Shown: positions 46,979 through 55,874, counted from the first letter of the stretch. The stretch is DNA of 64,000 bases from an uncultured Flavobacteriales bacterium (GCA_903837495.1 CAILUT010000043.1:1-64000); one strand, 5' to 3'. The notes: generated by a model from the sequence alone, not told the origin. Translations and numbers: made by a program.

Positions 46979-48391
46979 ATGGTCAACATTGAATTAGAAA
47001 ACGGGAATCAGGAATCCCAAAACCCGTACCTGCCTTTGCTTCAAGCCCAGCAGAAGTATTTCAGGCAACAAAGCAGCAAGCCCTTGCAAACCCGCAAAGG
47101 GGTTTTAAGAAAATTAGCCCAGCTTCTCAAAGACAAGGAGTCCGATTTGTTTGAGGCCATTTATACCGATTTCCACAAATCGGCCTTTGAAACCTACGCC
47201 GCCGAATTGGGCTTCCTTCAGCATGAAATTGCCTTCGCCTTAAAGCACCTAAACGCCTGGGCAAAACCAAAACGGGTGGCCCATGGCTTGATAAATTTTC
47301 CCGGCCGAAGCTATGTTCTTTCTCAACCCCTGGGCTCCACCCTAATCATAGGAGCTTGGAATTATCCCTACCAAGTTTCGTTGTTGCCCGCCATTTCAGC
47401 CTTGGCCGCCGGCAATACGGTGGTAATTAAACCCAGCGAACTGGCTCCGGCCACTGCAGCGGCCATGAAGCAGCTCATCAACACGAACTTCCCGGCCGAG
47501 TTAATCCACGTGGTTGAAGGGGCAGCCACAGAAACACAGCAATTGGTTGATTTGCCTTGGAATTCCATCTTTTTTACCGGCAGCACCCGGGTAGGCCGTG
47601 AAATTTACCAACGGGCGGCCAAAAACTTGACTCCCGTTATCCTGGAATTGGGAGGGAAAAGTCCGGCTTTTGTTTTAAAAGACGCCAATTTAAAAGATGC
47701 CGCCAAGAAAATAGCTTGGGCAAAATGCCTGAACGCCGGGCAAACCTGCGTAGCTCCCGATTTTGTGTGGGTTGAGGCTGAGGTTCGTTCGGCGTTTATA
47801 GAAGAACTTTGCAAAGCCTTCGAAGCCTACCCGAACGCTCCAGACCAAGCCAGCGACCAGTACGTTAAGATAATTTCAAAGCGGCACACCGAGCGCATGG
47901 CTTCGCTTTTGGACTCCAAGCAGGTGGTTTTTGGAGGTCAAATTGATGTGGAAAAGCGGTTTGTGGCGCCCACCCTGCTGCATCCGGTAGCCTGGGAAGA
48001 CCCGGTAATGCAGGAAGAAATTTTCGGGCCTTTGCTGCCCATTATGGAATTTGAAAATTTGGAAGCGGCGTTAAATCAGGCTCTTCAGCAGCCTTCGCCC
48101 TTGGCTTGCTATGTTTTTTCGACCGATTCAAGGCGCATTCGGCAAATTCTAAACACCCTTCCCTTTGGCGGCGGCTGCGTCAACGATTGCTTGATGCACC
48201 TGGCCAATCCGCGGCTTCCCTTCGGCGGAGTGGGCCACAGCGGCAGCGGGCGCTACCATGGCGAGGCCGGTTTCCGCACCTTTTCGCACGAAAAAAGCAT
48301 CGTGGAAAAATTCGGTTGGTTCGACGCGCCGGTCCGCTATCCGCCCTATTTGCCTTGGAAATGGAAGGTGCTGCGCCGGCTTCTTCCTTGA
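46979..48391 (+). CDS. Aldehyde dehydrogenase family protein (class 3-like)
   Basis: This 470-residue NAD(P)-dependent aldehyde dehydrogenase has the group typical of class 3/fatty-aldehyde enzymes: NYPYQVSLLPAISALAAGNTVVIKPSE for cofactor binding, FFTGSTRVGREIYQ, the catalytic Glu in LELGGKSPAFV and the catalytic Cys in NAGQTCVAPD. The C-terminus FRTFSHEKSIV and a final hydrophobic and basic stretch resemble membrane-associating tails. The track start (46934) is inside the previous gene; ATG 46979 (MVNIELENGN) is preferred. Element R4 begins 13 nt after its stop. Confidence 0.93.
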   Translation: MVNIELENGNQESQNPYLPLLQAQQKYFRQQSSKPLQTRKGVLRKLAQLLKDKESDLFEAIYTDFHKSAFETYAAELGFLQHEIAFALKHLNAWAKPKRVAHGLINFPGRSYVLSQPLGSTLIIGAWNYPYQVSLLPAISALAAGNTVVIKPSELAPATAAAMKQLINTNFPAELIHVVEGAATETQQLVDLPWNSIFFTGSTRVGREIYQRAAKNLTPVILELGGKSPAFVLKDANLKDAAKKIAWAKCLNAGQTCVAPDFVWVEAEVRSAFIEELCKAFEAYPNAPDQASDQYVKIISKRHTERMASLLDSKQVVFGGQIDVEKRFVAPTLLHPVAWEDPVMQEEIFGPLLPIMEFENLEAALNQALQQPSPLACYVFSTDSRRIRQILNTLPFGGGCVNDCLMHLANPRLPFGGVGHSGSGRYHGEAGFRTFSHEKSIVEKFGWFDAPVRYPPYLPWKWKVLRRLLP

Positions 48392-48403
48392 TTTTTTTGG
48401 GGG

Positions 48404-48541
48404 GCGCCTAATCCCGCTTTCGCCTGTAGTCAAGTTGCCCAAACCCGCCCGGCTATGGGCTGCGGTGGCTCCTAAAGTCGCCTCCTCGCCCAGGCCGGGC
48501 TGGGTTTGGCCTGCCTTGCCTGCCGGCTCAATCGGGGGCGC
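48404..48541 (-). repeat. Palindromic element R4 (subfamily b), 138 bp
   Basis: Read on the minus strand it begins GCGCCCCCGATTGAGCCGG and ends CAGGCGAAAGCGGGATTA then GGCGC. Stem GCGCC/GGCGC with CCCG/CGGG encloses the conserved internal loop. The arm pairs CCAAACCC/GGGTTTGG and GCCCGGC/GCCGGGC. The apex is GGC-GACTTTAGGA-GCC. It shares ends with R5 but not the arm. It starts 13 nt past the aldehyde dehydrogenase stop and may also serve as its transcriptional stop. Confidence 0.85.
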
Positions 48542-48651
48542 GACTCAGGCTAGAGGCCATTCATTCTGAAGAAATTGACAACATATTTTAGAGGCAAAAG
48601 GATAACAATGAAAAACATGCTAATTCCTAAATTCTCCTTAAGTTAGCATCT

Positions 48652-49767
48652 ATGTATCGTATTCTGCTTATTTTGATTTTTCAGTTCCCATTTATGGCTT
48701 TTGGTCAAGCATTGCAAATGGAATTTAACCGAGCTATACTAATCAATAGCGACAGCGGAAATGTGGTTGTCCCAGCCGGAAAAGCATGGAAAGTGGTTTC
48801 AATTTTCGATGAAACCGTCCCTTACCGTTCTTCAGTCTCGGTTAGTTACCCACGGGGAAATGCCTCCACTCCAGATGCTTGCAATGGATGCAACGACGCC
48901 TCATGCAACAACCGTGAAATGCGAAGCTATTCGTGGTCGGATTGCAGCTCAAAAGATGCCCCGGTATATGCAAATGGAAAAGAAATATCAATTGAAAACA
49001 TACAATCAACAAGTCTTTTACGGCTTAAATCCCCCTTTTGGTTAAAGGCTGGCGACAGCCTTAAAGTGGGCCATACCCCGCCCTGTTATTCAATACCTGT
49101 AACATCCCAACCCAGCGGCAGTTGTTGGAATTGCGGTACTATTTTCTTGGACAATCTACCCGGTTGCACTCCCGATGTACGTCAATGTGGAACCCAATCT
49201 ATGCCAGGATACATTGTTCGTGTTAGCCGTTGGGTTAACATTTTGGAGTTTGATTTGCTTCAAAATCCAACCCGAAGTTTGAAATTTCATCAAGTCCACA
49301 CCTTTGATGCAACTACAGGCCAACAATCTGTTCCGCAAGGCAAAATGTGGCGAATAACCAAGTCTTTGGCTCATGTAAATCAGTATGTATTACAAAGCCA
49401 AACCAACCAAAGTGTAGCCGCCACACCCTCAAATCCTAATCCATGTACAGGAGACACCACTGGAAATTATACGAGGTGGACCCTTCAAATGAATAGCTGC
49501 TGCAATGGGGAAGTGATCGAACTCAATGGAAAAGAAATGCGATATAGAGAAAATTCAGTGTTTGAAGATTACAATATTTGGCTGCCCGAGGGCACAACCA
49601 TTGAATCAAAGGGCAGCAATTGTGCACATTCAACAAGCTTAAGTATTCCTGCACAAGGAGTTTATTTTTTTCAAAACAACAACCAACTTCGCTGCGGTCC
49701 TGCCCAATTTTCTGGCAGCACCCAATATTCTCCCCTGCTTAGTATTCTTGAGTTTGAAGTTCAATAA
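48652..49767 (+). CDS. Secreted Cys-rich protein with an internal duplication, unknown
   Basis: This 371-residue protein begins with a signal peptide (LLILIFQFPFMAFGQA). The mature part consists of two related halves of about 170 residues. Each half begins with an F/Y-rich strand then VVVPAGKAWKV or QSVPQGKMWRI, carries ANGKEISI or LNGKEMRY in the middle, then a WLKAGDSLKVG or WLPEGTTIESK segment, and ends with ILEFDLLQ or ILEFEVQ. Cys residues occur as CNGCNDASCNN, NSCCNG and CG pairs, suggesting disulfides outside the cell. No T9SS signal is visible. Inverted elements R4 and R5 flank the gene. TAAGTTAG (one mismatch) lies 5 nt before the ATG. I do not recognise a family. Confidence 0.8.
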   Translation: MYRILLILIFQFPFMAFGQALQMEFNRAILINSDSGNVVVPAGKAWKVVSIFDETVPYRSSVSVSYPRGNASTPDACNGCNDASCNNREMRSYSWSDCSSKDAPVYANGKEISIENIQSTSLLRLKSPFWLKAGDSLKVGHTPPCYSIPVTSQPSGSCWNCGTIFLDNLPGCTPDVRQCGTQSMPGYIVRVSRWVNILEFDLLQNPTRSLKFHQVHTFDATTGQQSVPQGKMWRITKSLAHVNQYVLQSQTNQSVAATPSNPNPCTGDTTGNYTRWTLQMNSCCNGEVIELNGKEMRYRENSVFEDYNIWLPEGTTIESKGSNCAHSTSLSIPAQGVYFFQNNNQLRCGPAQFSGSTQYSPLLSILEFEVQ

Positions 49768-49817
49768 GGAATAGACCCTCAAATCAACAACAGCGCATTA
49801 AAGGCACAGCGCCGCCC

Positions 49818-49957
49818 GCGCCCCCGATTGAACCGGCAGGCATGCCCGTTCAGAGCTAGGGAAACCCCGGCGAGGAGGCGACGTGAGGAGCCACCGCAGA
49901 CGGCGGGTTTCCCAGCTCTGAACGGGCATGGCTACAGGTGAAAGCGGGAATAGGCGC
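49818..49957 (+). repeat. Palindromic element R5 (subfamily b), 140 bp, inverted relative to R4
   Basis: It begins GCGCCCCCGATTGAACCGG and ends ACAGGTGAAAGCGGGAATA then GGCGC, matching R4. The arm is a perfect 16-bp pair (ATGCCCGTTCAGAGCT / AGCTCTGAACGGGCAT) followed by GGGAAACCC/GGGTTTCCC, unrelated in sequence to the R4 arm. The apex is GGC-GACGTGAGGA-GCC. It ends 26 bp before the rsmE promoter box. Confidence 0.87.
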
Positions 49958-49983
49958 CCCGCATAATCCCCAAAAAATAAGCG

Positions 49984-49991
49984 TACTTTTG
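49984..49991 (+). promoter_or_regulatory. -7 promoter box TACTTTTG of rsmE-dgt
   Basis: A perfect TAnnTTTG on the plus strand, 3 nt before ATG 49995; a leaderless message is predicted. No -33 TTTG was seen in the preceding sequence, which runs into R5. Confidence 0.55.
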
Positions 49992-49994
49992 GGC

Positions 49995-50720
49995 ATGCAT
50001 CCGGTGTTTTTTGGGCAGGTGAATCAGGATCGGGCCGAACTTTCGCTGTCCGATAGGCAGCATGCTGGCCGTGTGCTGAGGCTAAGGGCCGGTCAGCGGA
50101 TTGTGCTTTGCAATGGCCGTGGACAGGCCTGGGAAGCCGAACTGCTGCCCCAGTTTGCCCAAACCGGGGAACTGAAAATTCAGCGCGAACTGCCCCCGCA
50201 AACCCAACCCGGACTTTGGCTGGGAATTGGAATGCTGCACAAAGCCGACCGCATGGAATGGCTGGTTGAAAAAGCGGTTGAACTTGGTATTCAAGGACTT
50301 ATACCACTGCGCAGCGAGCGTGCACAGGCCTACCGATTTAACCAAGAACGCCTGCAAAAAATAATGGAAGCCGGCATGAAGCAGTCGCAGCGGTTTTGGC
50401 TGCCCAAGCTGCTGCCGCCCATGAGCATTGCTGAACTTTGCCAACAGGAATGGCCTGCCCAGCGCCGCTTTGCCTATTGCAGCGAAGCCAAGCAGCAGCC
50501 TGAAGAATGGCCCGATGCGCCGGCCGAAGGCATAGGCCTGATTGGTCCGGAAGGCGATTTTAGCCCTGCCGAAATAGATTTACTGCTTGAAAATAATTTT
50601 AGGCCACTGACGCTGAGCGCGTTCAGGCTTCGCAGCGAAACTGCTGCCTTAACCATGCTCTGCAAATGGAATCAGGCCGAAGGCCTGGACCGCGTTGGCA
50701 TGCAAAACCCCTTGCTATGA
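49995..50720 (+). CDS. rsmE: 16S rRNA (uracil(1498)-N(3))-methyltransferase RsmE
   Basis: This SPOUT-class methyltransferase acts on the small-subunit rRNA. An N-terminal PUA-like segment (DRQHAGRVLRLRAGQRIVLCNGRG) precedes the SPOUT domain with KADRMEWLVEKAVELGI, ERAQ, MKQSQRFWLP, GLIGPEGDFSPAEI and the C-terminal LRSETAALTML. The track start at 49938 is a GTG within element R5; the ATG at 49995 (MHPVFFGQV), 3 nt after the promoter box, is preferred and gives 241 residues. It overlaps dgt as ATGA. Confidence 0.95.
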   Translation: MHPVFFGQVNQDRAELSLSDRQHAGRVLRLRAGQRIVLCNGRGQAWEAELLPQFAQTGELKIQRELPPQTQPGLWLGIGMLHKADRMEWLVEKAVELGIQGLIPLRSERAQAYRFNQERLQKIMEAGMKQSQRFWLPKLLPPMSIAELCQQEWPAQRRFAYCSEAKQQPEEWPDAPAEGIGLIGPEGDFSPAEIDLLLENNFRPLTLSAFRLRSETAALTMLCKWNQAEGLDRVGMQNPLL

Positions 50721-52015
50721 ACCACTTTTTTAACCCGGAACGTCCCGGAAAAATGCCATCTACCTCCTCAACCCGGCAACGCATGGAATTTGAGGTGGAT
50801 TACGACCGGATTGTATTTTCGAGTCCGTTTCGTTCCCTTCAAAACAAGACCCAGGTGGTTCCGCTGCCCGAACATGATTTTGTGCATACGCGCCTGACGC
50901 ACAGCTTAGAGGTGTCGAGCGTGGCGCGAAGCCTGGGCCGGCAAGCGGCCTTTGCCCTGCAGCAAAATGGAATTGAAATTGGCTCCAATCCTTCGGAATG
51001 GGGGGCCATTGCTGCGGCAGCGGCCTTGGCGCACGACATTGGCAATCCGCCTTTTGGGCATGCGGGCGAACTCGCCCTGAGCGAATGGTTTGAGCAAAAC
51101 GAATTGGCCGATTTGAGTCCAGCAGAAACAGCCGACCTGAAAAGTTTTGAAGGCAATGCGCAGGGATTCAGGCTGCTAACCCAACGCAAGGATTTAAAAC
51201 CCACCTTTGCCACCCTGGGTGCCTTTACCAAGTATCCTTGCCCTTCGTTGTTTGAGGGGCGGGATTCCCGGAAAAAAAGCCAGAAAAAATTTGGATTTTT
51301 TCAATCGGAAAAGGCGATTTTCCTAGAGATGGCCGATGCCCTTGAACTGCAACGGCATGCAGGAACAACCGAAGCCCGCTTGCGGCATCCGTTGTGCTGG
51401 CTTGTAGAAGCTGCCGATGATATTTGCTATTTAATTATTGACCTGGAAGATGCGGTGCGCATGAGTTTGGTTGGCATAAGGCAGATGGTGGAATTGCTGG
51501 AGCCTCTGTTGCCAGAAACGGCAAGCCTGAACGAATCTTTTCAAAAAAGAAGCATCGATGAGCAAGCAGGCTTGTTGAGGGCCATGGCCATTCGGGAGCT
51601 TATTGTTCAATTTACCGAGGCCTATGTACGCAACTTCGAGTCCTTAAAATCGGGCAGTTTGGACAGTTCTTTAGACAAACTGGTTGAAAAATCAAGTGCC
51701 TTGGCTCAGCTTTCTACTTTTTCGGCCCAGCATATTTACCAAAGCGAACGGGTACTCGAGCTGCAAGCGGCCGGGTTTGAGTTGCTGCCCAAACTAACGG
51801 GAATGTTTATGGAGGCTGTTTTAGAGCAGCGGCAGGGCCGTAAAAATGGCTCTGGAAGGTTACTGAATGTATCGCGGATGCTGCCCTTTCAGGTTCAGCC
51901 TGAAGACAGTACCTATGGTTTGGCCCGACAGGTTTTAGACTACATTTCTGGATTTTCAGACCGCAAAGCCATGGATTTATACCAACGGATTTCGGGGATT
52001 CGGATGGGGTATTGA
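50717..52015 (+). CDS. dgt: Deoxyguanosinetriphosphate triphosphohydrolase-like protein
   Basis: This HD-domain dNTP triphosphohydrolase has the metal-binding residues in VHTRLTHSLEVSSVA (His) and LAHDIGNPPFGHAGE (HD), with a later Asp in VEAADDICYLIIDLEDA. 432 residues from ATG 50717 (MNHFFNPERPG), which overlaps the rsmE stop as ATGA; the track start at 50666 is inside rsmE. It may control dNTP pools; dGTPase homologues are also implicated in phage defence, but the rsmE pairing suggests a housekeeping unit. Confidence 0.93.
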   Translation: MNHFFNPERPGKMPSTSSTRQRMEFEVDYDRIVFSSPFRSLQNKTQVVPLPEHDFVHTRLTHSLEVSSVARSLGRQAAFALQQNGIEIGSNPSEWGAIAAAAALAHDIGNPPFGHAGELALSEWFEQNELADLSPAETADLKSFEGNAQGFRLLTQRKDLKPTFATLGAFTKYPCPSLFEGRDSRKKSQKKFGFFQSEKAIFLEMADALELQRHAGTTEARLRHPLCWLVEAADDICYLIIDLEDAVRMSLVGIRQMVELLEPLLPETASLNESFQKRSIDEQAGLLRAMAIRELIVQFTEAYVRNFESLKSGSLDSSLDKLVEKSSALAQLSTFSAQHIYQSERVLELQAAGFELLPKLTGMFMEAVLEQRQGRKNGSGRLLNVSRMLPFQVQPEDSTYGLARQVLDYISGFSDRKAMDLYQRISGIRMGY

Positions 52016-52042
52016 AGATTTAATTGAACCTGTTGCTGAACA

Positions 52043-52822
52043 TCAGGGCAACACCACCGGCACCTCAGCCACTCCCAAATTAAAATACGCATCAAAAACC
52101 AACAAGCGTAGGCGGTAATTGCCTGCTGCAGCGGCAGAGGGAATGCTGAGATTGCTCAAATTCAAAACGCCGGTAGCAGGGTCGTACAATGAAAGGGAAC
52201 TGCCCAATTGAACTGCATTGTAATCGGCAACCTCGAATTCTTCTTCGCTGCTGATGTTCTCTAAAATCAGCTCTACCCTATTTAGCTCAGAGGCTGAATT
52301 TCCGTTTGAAAGCTGGTCGCTGATGTTGGCAGATACAACAAACGGAGTGGATAAACTTGCATTTGAACTGGGAGTTTGTAAAACAACGGTTGGTGGGATG
52401 GTATCGGTTGCATCTTTAAAAATCAATTGAAAATTGTTGGTCGTTTCATTGCCGTTTTTATCTAGACAAAAGACGGTAAAATGATAAGGACCAGGCAGGT
52501 AGCCCATTGGAACAGGGATGTAAAAATCAATGGCATCGGCAGTTCCAGAAAGCGAACCTATAATCAGGGTATCCCATTTTTCCAGCGCGTCTTGGGGTTT
52601 TCCGTGGTTGTGCCCGTCGTGGTTGCTATGAATGTCTATTTTATATTGATTCAACGCTTCGTTGTCGGTAAAATCAATCATTACATGAATGGAGTCTCCC
52701 ATGAATTTACTGGTATAAATAGCGTCATTGGGAAATTGAATGTTGGGCGGCAAATCATCAACTCCGCAAGCAAAAAAGCCAAGACTGAGCAGTGCTGCGT
52801 AAAGAAATCCTGAGGTTTTCAT
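52043..52822 (-). CDS. DUF4625 domain lipoprotein
   Basis: This 259-residue protein has a signal peptide with a lipobox-like LGFFACG (Cys19). The DUF4625 motif HSNHDGHNHG near residue 67 is a His/Asp cluster suited to metal binding, within a beta-sandwich (FTDNEALNQYKIDIHS, then FTVFCLDKNGNET). Ig-like beta structure continues to the C-terminus. The start overlaps the TonB receptor stop as ATGA, so the two are coupled. By family context the pair is likely to be involved in uptake of a metal or metal chelate, which is inference. Confidence 0.87.
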   Translation of the reverse strand: MKTSGFLYAALLSLGFFACGVDDLPPNIQFPNDAIYTSKFMGDSIHVMIDFTDNEALNQYKIDIHSNHDGHNHGKPQDALEKWDTLIIGSLSGTADAIDFYIPVPMGYLPGPYHFTVFCLDKNGNETTNNFQLIFKDATDTIPPTVVLQTPSSNASLSTPFVVSANISDQLSNGNSASELNRVELILENISSEEEFEVADYNAVQLGSSLSLYDPATGVLNLSNLSIPSAAAAGNYRLRLLVFDAYFNLGVAEVPVVLP

Positions 52823-55230
52823 GGTGATTTTGGTTTTGTGTGGGATTGTGTGAATGTAAAAATAGCAGAAAGTTGCAGGTTTCGGCCCGGTTCGGGAATG
52901 TTGATAAAGCGGTATCGGTTTTGGTGCACAAAATAGCGTTGATCCAGAAGGTTTTGTATTTCTAGGCTCAACCGCAATTGCAAGGTTTTATACCTTAATG
53001 TGGCACCGGCGGCCAGCCCCCCGATGGCATAGCCCGGTGTTTTTTTTTCGTTGCGGGCAATGGCCTGTTGGGGTGCTGTCAACAAAAAGGTGGCCCGCAA
53101 ATAGGGGTGCTCCAGCCAACTTAAATCGGGAAAATGATGCTCCAATTCTGTTTGTAGGCTTACCGGTGGAATAAAGGGCAAAGGGTATCCATTGCTCACA
53201 TTAAATCCAAAAACACCATCGGCCACGGCTTTGAGGTTCCAACGGCTGTTCCAGTGAATGTCCAACACGCATTCGGCTCCGGTTTGCAGCGCCTGAGCCT
53301 GAGCATACCGATACAGTTGACCGGCTTCTGCCAAGGGCGAAAACGAGCCAGTAGGCTCTAAAAAAATATAGCGGTCAAAATAATAGAAGAACGGCGATAC
53401 CGAAAAAAGCACCTTTCGATTTTGAAATTCGTAGCTAAAATCCAATTGAATGCCCCGTTCTGAACTCAAACTGCTGTCGCCCATTTCATGCCTAAATGTT
53501 CCATGGTGAATCCCATTGGCCGCCAATTCAGGAACGGTAGGCAAGCGGTAACTGCTGCCCAAATTCCAACGAAACAAGGCCCGATCATTGATTTCGCGGG
53601 TGAGTCCAGCCGAGGCACTCCAGTTTGCGTAGGTTCGCTGCATCCCTGAATTCATGACTAGGGTGTCTATGGCCTGTAAAGCCATGTTGTACACCACTTG
53701 GTTGAAAGCCGAAACAGATTGAAAGGCCATATCTCCTCGTATTCCAAAATGGGCATGCCACTGCCCAGAAAAACTGCGCTTAAGCTGGGCCCATAAGCCT
53801 GCCTGCCCCGTTCTGAAGTTGGGCAGCAAATACCGAAATCCCTGAACCTGGTTTTCCTGCCATTGTCCATTGCTGCCCAAGACCCAATGCCAATTTTCGC
53901 TCGAACGCGAATACCGAACGTTGTATGAAAAGGTGCTCAACTCAAATCCATGCTCTACAAACTGATGGTCGGGATAATACACCGCATGGGCCTCGGGGTC
54001 CGAAAACTCCTTTCGAAGGTTCCGTTGAAAACCCAAATCCGTTTCAAGCCAGGCATTGCCCAATTTTATGCGCTGATTGTAAATGAGTTTATGGTGCTGA
54101 ATTTTCTGCGAAGGAAAATCAATGTCGCTGGAATTGCCATCGTCTGACAGCGTATAGGCGGTTGGAATACCATAAGCGCCTGAAAAGAATCCCATGTGCT
54201 GATCAACCAAACTGTAGGTCAAAATGGCATAACCGCTGCGCCCTGAATGTCCGATGGAACCTGAATAGTACCGGTCATTTCCGGCCGTATTTTTTAATAT
54301 ACCATTTTGAATGGGCAATAAAAATCCATTGTACAAAAAAGAATCGGCCGGAACCCGATAGTCTTGATAATCCTGCCGGCTGTGCCGTACAGCCATAAAC
54401 CAATGGGTGTTCAGCCGAGTTTTTAACCCAAAACTCTGAGCATGCAAGCCATTTACTGTCCTGTATTGCTGTATTACCTGTGCTTCTGTAGTTGAAGGTG
54501 CAATCCAATCTGGAGGCCTAAACAGCAAAACACCCCCCACGGCATCGGAACCATAAGCCAAAACAGAAGGCCCCTTAATCAGTTCAGCATGCTCTACCGC
54601 AAATCCATCTATCTCCAATCCATGGTCCCAACCCCATTGCTGCCCCTCTTGCTTTATGCCTCGATCCACAACCGCCACCCGATTAAAACTGAATCCACGA
54701 ATAATCGGTTTGGCTATTCCGGTGCCTGTTCCCATCGCATTCATGCCGGGCAAGCCGTCCAATTGCTGAATCAAGGTTTGCCCCGAATGCGATTGCAGAT
54801 ACTCTGTGGTGGCAAATTCAATTTTTAAGGGCGACTCCCTGCTGGGTTCATTAAAAATCCCATCTTCCAACACAAATTCCTTAATGTGGTGTTGGGTTAA
54901 GGCCAAAACCACATCAAATACCGCTTCTTTGTCGCATTGATGCTTCAATTCCAATCGAGTTGAAGCATAGCCTGAGGCCGAAATGTGAAGGTGATATCGG
55001 CCCGGTACAACCCGCTCAAAACCAAGCCTGCCCATAGAGTCCGTTAGCCCTTGCAAATTCAATTCGTGCAATTCTATCGCCGAATAAAAAATGGGTTTAT
55101 GGGCCTCATCCCATACCCGAACTTGAAGGCCGCAGGCGTTCTGAGACCGCCCCTCTTGAACCCACAAAAGACCCAGAAAAACCAAAACATAAAGGCCCAC
55201 AAAACCAGGCCCTTTTTTCACAACGCCCAT
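52819..55230 (-). CDS. TonB-dependent outer membrane receptor
   Basis: This 803-residue receptor has a signal peptide (GLYVLVFLGLLWVQEGRS), a carboxypeptidase-regulatory-like N-terminal domain (LQVRVWDEAHKPIFYSAIEL through ISASGYASTRLEL), a plug domain (LIQQLDGLPGMNAMG, KPIIRGFSFNRV, GSDAVGGVLLF) and a 22-strand barrel. It ends in repeated aromatic beta strands, LQLSAIFTF. The barrel carries no specific ligand signature I can read. The track start (55308) lies in the upstream gene; ATG 55230 fits both the promoter and the signal peptide. It is coupled to a DUF4625 lipoprotein. Confidence 0.92.
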   Translation of the reverse strand: MGVVKKGPGFVGLYVLVFLGLLWVQEGRSQNACGLQVRVWDEAHKPIFYSAIELHELNLQGLTDSMGRLGFERVVPGRYHLHISASGYASTRLELKHQCDKEAVFDVVLALTQHHIKEFVLEDGIFNEPSRESPLKIEFATTEYLQSHSGQTLIQQLDGLPGMNAMGTGTGIAKPIIRGFSFNRVAVVDRGIKQEGQQWGWDHGLEIDGFAVEHAELIKGPSVLAYGSDAVGGVLLFRPPDWIAPSTTEAQVIQQYRTVNGLHAQSFGLKTRLNTHWFMAVRHSRQDYQDYRVPADSFLYNGFLLPIQNGILKNTAGNDRYYSGSIGHSGRSGYAILTYSLVDQHMGFFSGAYGIPTAYTLSDDGNSSDIDFPSQKIQHHKLIYNQRIKLGNAWLETDLGFQRNLRKEFSDPEAHAVYYPDHQFVEHGFELSTFSYNVRYSRSSENWHWVLGSNGQWQENQVQGFRYLLPNFRTGQAGLWAQLKRSFSGQWHAHFGIRGDMAFQSVSAFNQVVYNMALQAIDTLVMNSGMQRTYANWSASAGLTREINDRALFRWNLGSSYRLPTVPELAANGIHHGTFRHEMGDSSLSSERGIQLDFSYEFQNRKVLFSVSPFFYYFDRYIFLEPTGSFSPLAEAGQLYRYAQAQALQTGAECVLDIHWNSRWNLKAVADGVFGFNVSNGYPLPFIPPVSLQTELEHHFPDLSWLEHPYLRATFLLTAPQQAIARNEKKTPGYAIGGLAAGATLRYKTLQLRLSLEIQNLLDQRYFVHQNRYRFINIPEPGRNLQLSAIFTFTQSHTKPKSP

Positions 55231-55252
55231 GTTGTCTTTTTCATTTCTTTGG

Positions 55253-55284
55253 CAAAAGTACGGGAATTGCAACTTTATTGCAAA
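55253..55284 (-). promoter_or_regulatory. Promoter of the TonB receptor: TTTG -N20- TACTTTTG
   Basis: The minus strand has a complete -33 TTTG (55281-55284), 20 nt spacer and -7 TACTTTTG (55253-55260), then 22 nt to ATG 55230. It lies over the end of the wbqC gene. It is the best full consensus match in the window together with mtaB. Confidence 0.72.
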
Positions 55285-55874
55285 TAGGTTCGGGCTTCCT
55301 GCATCCAAAATCTGAATTCTGGTCCCAAATTAAACAGCAAATCAAAGGTGCTTGCCTCGGGAACAAACCCAATCTGCCCATCGTACATTTGCCGATAGGG
55401 AATTCCTGAAGGCTTTCCTGCCGAAGAAATCAAGGGAAGATGTGCATCAAAAACCGGTTCCGATAAAAATTCAAGGCTTAAACCCAAGCGTTTTTGGGCC
55501 CAGACCAGTAAATTCTGGTTCAAGTGGCTCAGGTGCAAGGGCTGTTTGTTCCAAATGTCCATAAATTCAGGGAACAGTTCGTCGAAATAGGGTGTACGGG
55601 CGTAATTGGTAACCAAGGCCACCGGCAAATCGCGCATGGATGGCTGCCTCCAATCCAGCAGAATGGCATCAATGGTTTGCCCCTTGTTTCGTCCGCCCAG
55701 CAAACTCAAGGAATAGGATTGAGGACCTTGGGCTGTTGTTAAAATACATCGGCGTTGAGCCGATCGGTAGTCAAATAGGCCCGTTTTTAAAACGCGCACC
55801 GTTGAAAACGATTCAGCCTGAATCCACCAATCGGCAGAAGGCATAAATACGGGCAGGCTATACCCTATCTTCAT
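55275..55874 (-). CDS. WbqC family protein
   Basis: This 199-residue protein is of the WbqC-like family found beside lepB in Bacteroidota. Family features are the YSLPVFMPSADWWIQAESF opening, the VLKTGLFDYRSAQRRCILTT segment, a TPYFDELFPEF motif and the SLEFLSEPVF stretch. The first description of the family linked it to polysaccharide synthesis, but the biochemical role is unknown. The ATG directly follows the lepB stop, indicating cotranscription. Confidence 0.88.
   Translation of the reverse strand: MKIGYSLPVFMPSADWWIQAESFSTVRVLKTGLFDYRSAQRRCILTTAQGPQSYSLSLLGGRNKGQTIDAILLDWRQPSMRDLPVALVTNYARTPYFDELFPEFMDIWNKQPLHLSHLNQNLLVWAQKRLGLSLEFLSEPVFDAHLPLISSAGKPSGIPYRQMYDGQIGFVPEASTFDLLFNLGPEFRFWMQEARTYLQ

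Noticed and set aside
49938-49994. Upstream start of rsmE inside element R5
   Set aside because: It is a GTG in the repeat, and the promoter box at 49984 lies downstream of it.
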